Shown here piece by piece: positions 63,193 to 64,000 of a stretch of 64,000 nt of DNA. The notes under the pieces were generated by a model. It was given only the letters and a program-made list of their open reading frames with translations, searched no databases and was not told the DNA's origin. The translations under genes were made by a program, and so were the position numbers. This DNA comes from Mesostigma viride (taxonomy: Eukaryota; Streptophyta; Mesostigmatophyceae; Mesostigmatales; Mesostigmataceae), in NCBI GenBank assembly GCA_009746045.1, contig RPFO01000389.1, positions 818,440-882,439 on the forward strand. The letters run 5' to 3'. The stretch's first letter is position 1, and the number at the start of each line of letters is the position of its first letter.

Positions 63193-63905
63193 CTAGTAGT
63201 CAAGGCCCCTGAAGTCGCAGTACGTGTATACGAACTCACGATCCTCCATATCCAGCTCCGGACCTGCACCGGTATGAATTAAAACCGGTGTGCTCCCCGC
63301 CGCGTAAGTTGCGACGCGCCGACGCGCGACGAGGCGCAGAGGATGTGTAAAGATCGTCAATAATTCCCACCCCGCGGGAATCCACTCTCGCACAGAGGCG
63401 AGAAATGCCACCAGGTTAATTAAAACCTGGCGCTCGCGACTGCGTACGCCGCGAGTGAGCAGCGATAGCAGCGCGAGATCCTGAAACAAATTTGTCGACA
63501 CCGCCGGCGCGCCCCCCGTGCGTAGCGATGCCCAGTTTTGCAGGTTTCTCTGGTAACCGGTGAGTGAAGAGAGGACGTTGTCCAACTCCTCAATGGCAGT
63601 CGTGACTTCGGTCACCGACCGCAAACCTCCCCGCACCTGGACCGTAAATGTCGATAAAATGTTGCGAATCTGGTCCAACAGGCGCGATTGCCGGCACCAG
63701 TGCTGGCAAATCGGGGTCCTCGGGGTTATCCCCGAGCAATGCGTGAGCTGCACGCTGCTGACGATGAAGCTCGTCGAGCGAGACGTACTTCGTCGAGCAA
63801 TTGCTGCCACGACGGCGCAGTCGGTCTTGACGAAGAACCAGCCGGCGGAGCGGCTATTTCCTCATCGTCCGGAATCCGAAATTCTTCCGAATTTGGCATC
63901 TTTTT
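63193..63905 (-). pseudogene. Copia-3 leader ORF of unknown function
   Basis: Just inside the 5' LTR an ATG at about 63900 opens MPNSEEFRIPDDEEIAAPPA and a helical stretch (WQQLLDEVRLARR). After apparent shifts the protein-like text continues (RAAHALLGDNPEDPDLPALV) and then as VTEVTTAIEELDNVLSSL, NLFQDLALLSLLTRGVRSRE and VLINLVAFLASVREWIPAG, ending at 63193. Composition is that of a real helical protein, but I recognise no domain. It precedes Gag, where Copia elements normally have only a leader. Confidence 0.4.
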
Positions 63906-63923
63906 GACAGAGCGTGTAATACG

Positions 63924-64000
63924 AGTTGTGAGGGTAAGAATGCCACGAATTCCGCCATGGTTCTTGCAGGAAGTTGCCTTTATTAATAACAGGAAACACA
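63924..64000 (-). repeat. Copia-3 5' LTR, partial
   Basis: 77 bp of LTR before the window ends, near-identical to 56728-56805 (gagggtaagaatg against gagggtgagaatg; a one-base indel at aacaaggaaac). Directly inside it, on the minus strand, lies cgtatta, as after the Copia-2 LTR. Confidence 0.85.

Larger units (their letters stand above)
56728..64000 (-). mobile_element. Copia-3 LTR retrotransposon, cut by window end
   Basis: Minus-strand element. The 3' LTR (56728-57344) and the beginning of the 5' LTR (63924-64000, continuing outside) share agttgtgaggg...ggttcttgcaggaagttgcc. On the minus strand the LTR begins AGTTAACG and ends CTCACAACT, an AGTT...AACT pair. The polypurine tract ctaaagaaaagaagggattgg precedes the 3' LTR. 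The order is ORF0, Gag, INT, PR-like, RT, RH. The target duplication cannot be checked because the far end is not in the window. Confidence 0.88.

Overview
The window reads as nuclear DNA of a eukaryote and is almost entirely a transposable-element graveyard with several young insertions. No bacterial operon, Shine-Dalgarno-led gene, rRNA or confident tRNA gene was seen. Moderate GC, AATAAA-type signals, L1-like ORF1 proteins, AP-like and R2-like LINEs, Ty1/Copia and Ty3/Gypsy elements and abundant microsatellites suit an alga or another protist with a repeat-rich genome. A green alga is my best guess from the element families; the sequence alone does not prove it.

Layout. 1-867 is the end of an open frame of unknown function, followed by GA-rich DNA and five copies of a ~172-bp satellite (1526-2340). 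2369-3928 is the 3' end (3' UTR plus LTR) of a Copia element (Copia-4), abutting a minus-strand LINE ORF1 (3929-4606). 5733-25450 is a nest: LINE-A (minus, 5733-7609 continuing at 24998-25450) holds Copia-1 (7610-24997, TSD ctagg). Copia-1 is interrupted inside gag by a 10.6-kb Ty3/Gypsy element on the minus strand (8852-19437, 4-bp TSD). Removing the Gypsy element restores the Copia-1 gag frame exactly. 26830-28865 is an R2-like LINE with a C-terminal restriction-like endonuclease. 29415-36987 is Copia-2 (665-bp LTRs, TSD agtac). 37107-44409 holds another gag, Copia-4 remnants and a 3.4-kb TIR/TA-TSD element (40582-44004). 44410-46362 is a second LINE ORF1 split by a 664-bp element whose two ends are each palindromic. 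46.4-56.7 kb is mostly low-coding DNA with LINE fragments, a MITE, a 9-bp minisatellite and simple repeats. 56728-64000 is Copia-3 on the minus strand, cut by the window end.

The most notable system is the Gypsy element. It encodes Gag, a DSG protease followed by a C5 cytosine DNA methyltransferase, then RT, RNase H, a DDE integrase and a C-terminal PHD finger: a chromatin writer and a reader carried by one retrotransposon. Its terminal repeats are arranged A1-ORFs-B1-A2-B2, the split-direct-repeat layout known from tyrosine-recombinase DIRS-order elements (PAT, Ngaro, Kangaroo), yet it carries a DDE integrase. A nested-insertion explanation is also possible.

The Copia elements share a second oddity. 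Their order is Gag-INT-PR-RT-RH rather than Gag-PR-INT-RT-RH, the protease site reads DT[N/D] instead of DTG, and the two families that keep the RT core (Copia-1 and Copia-3) have HGDD instead of YVDD. Differences between paired LTRs of Copia-1 fall mostly at CpG sites, which would fit cytosine methylation in the host.
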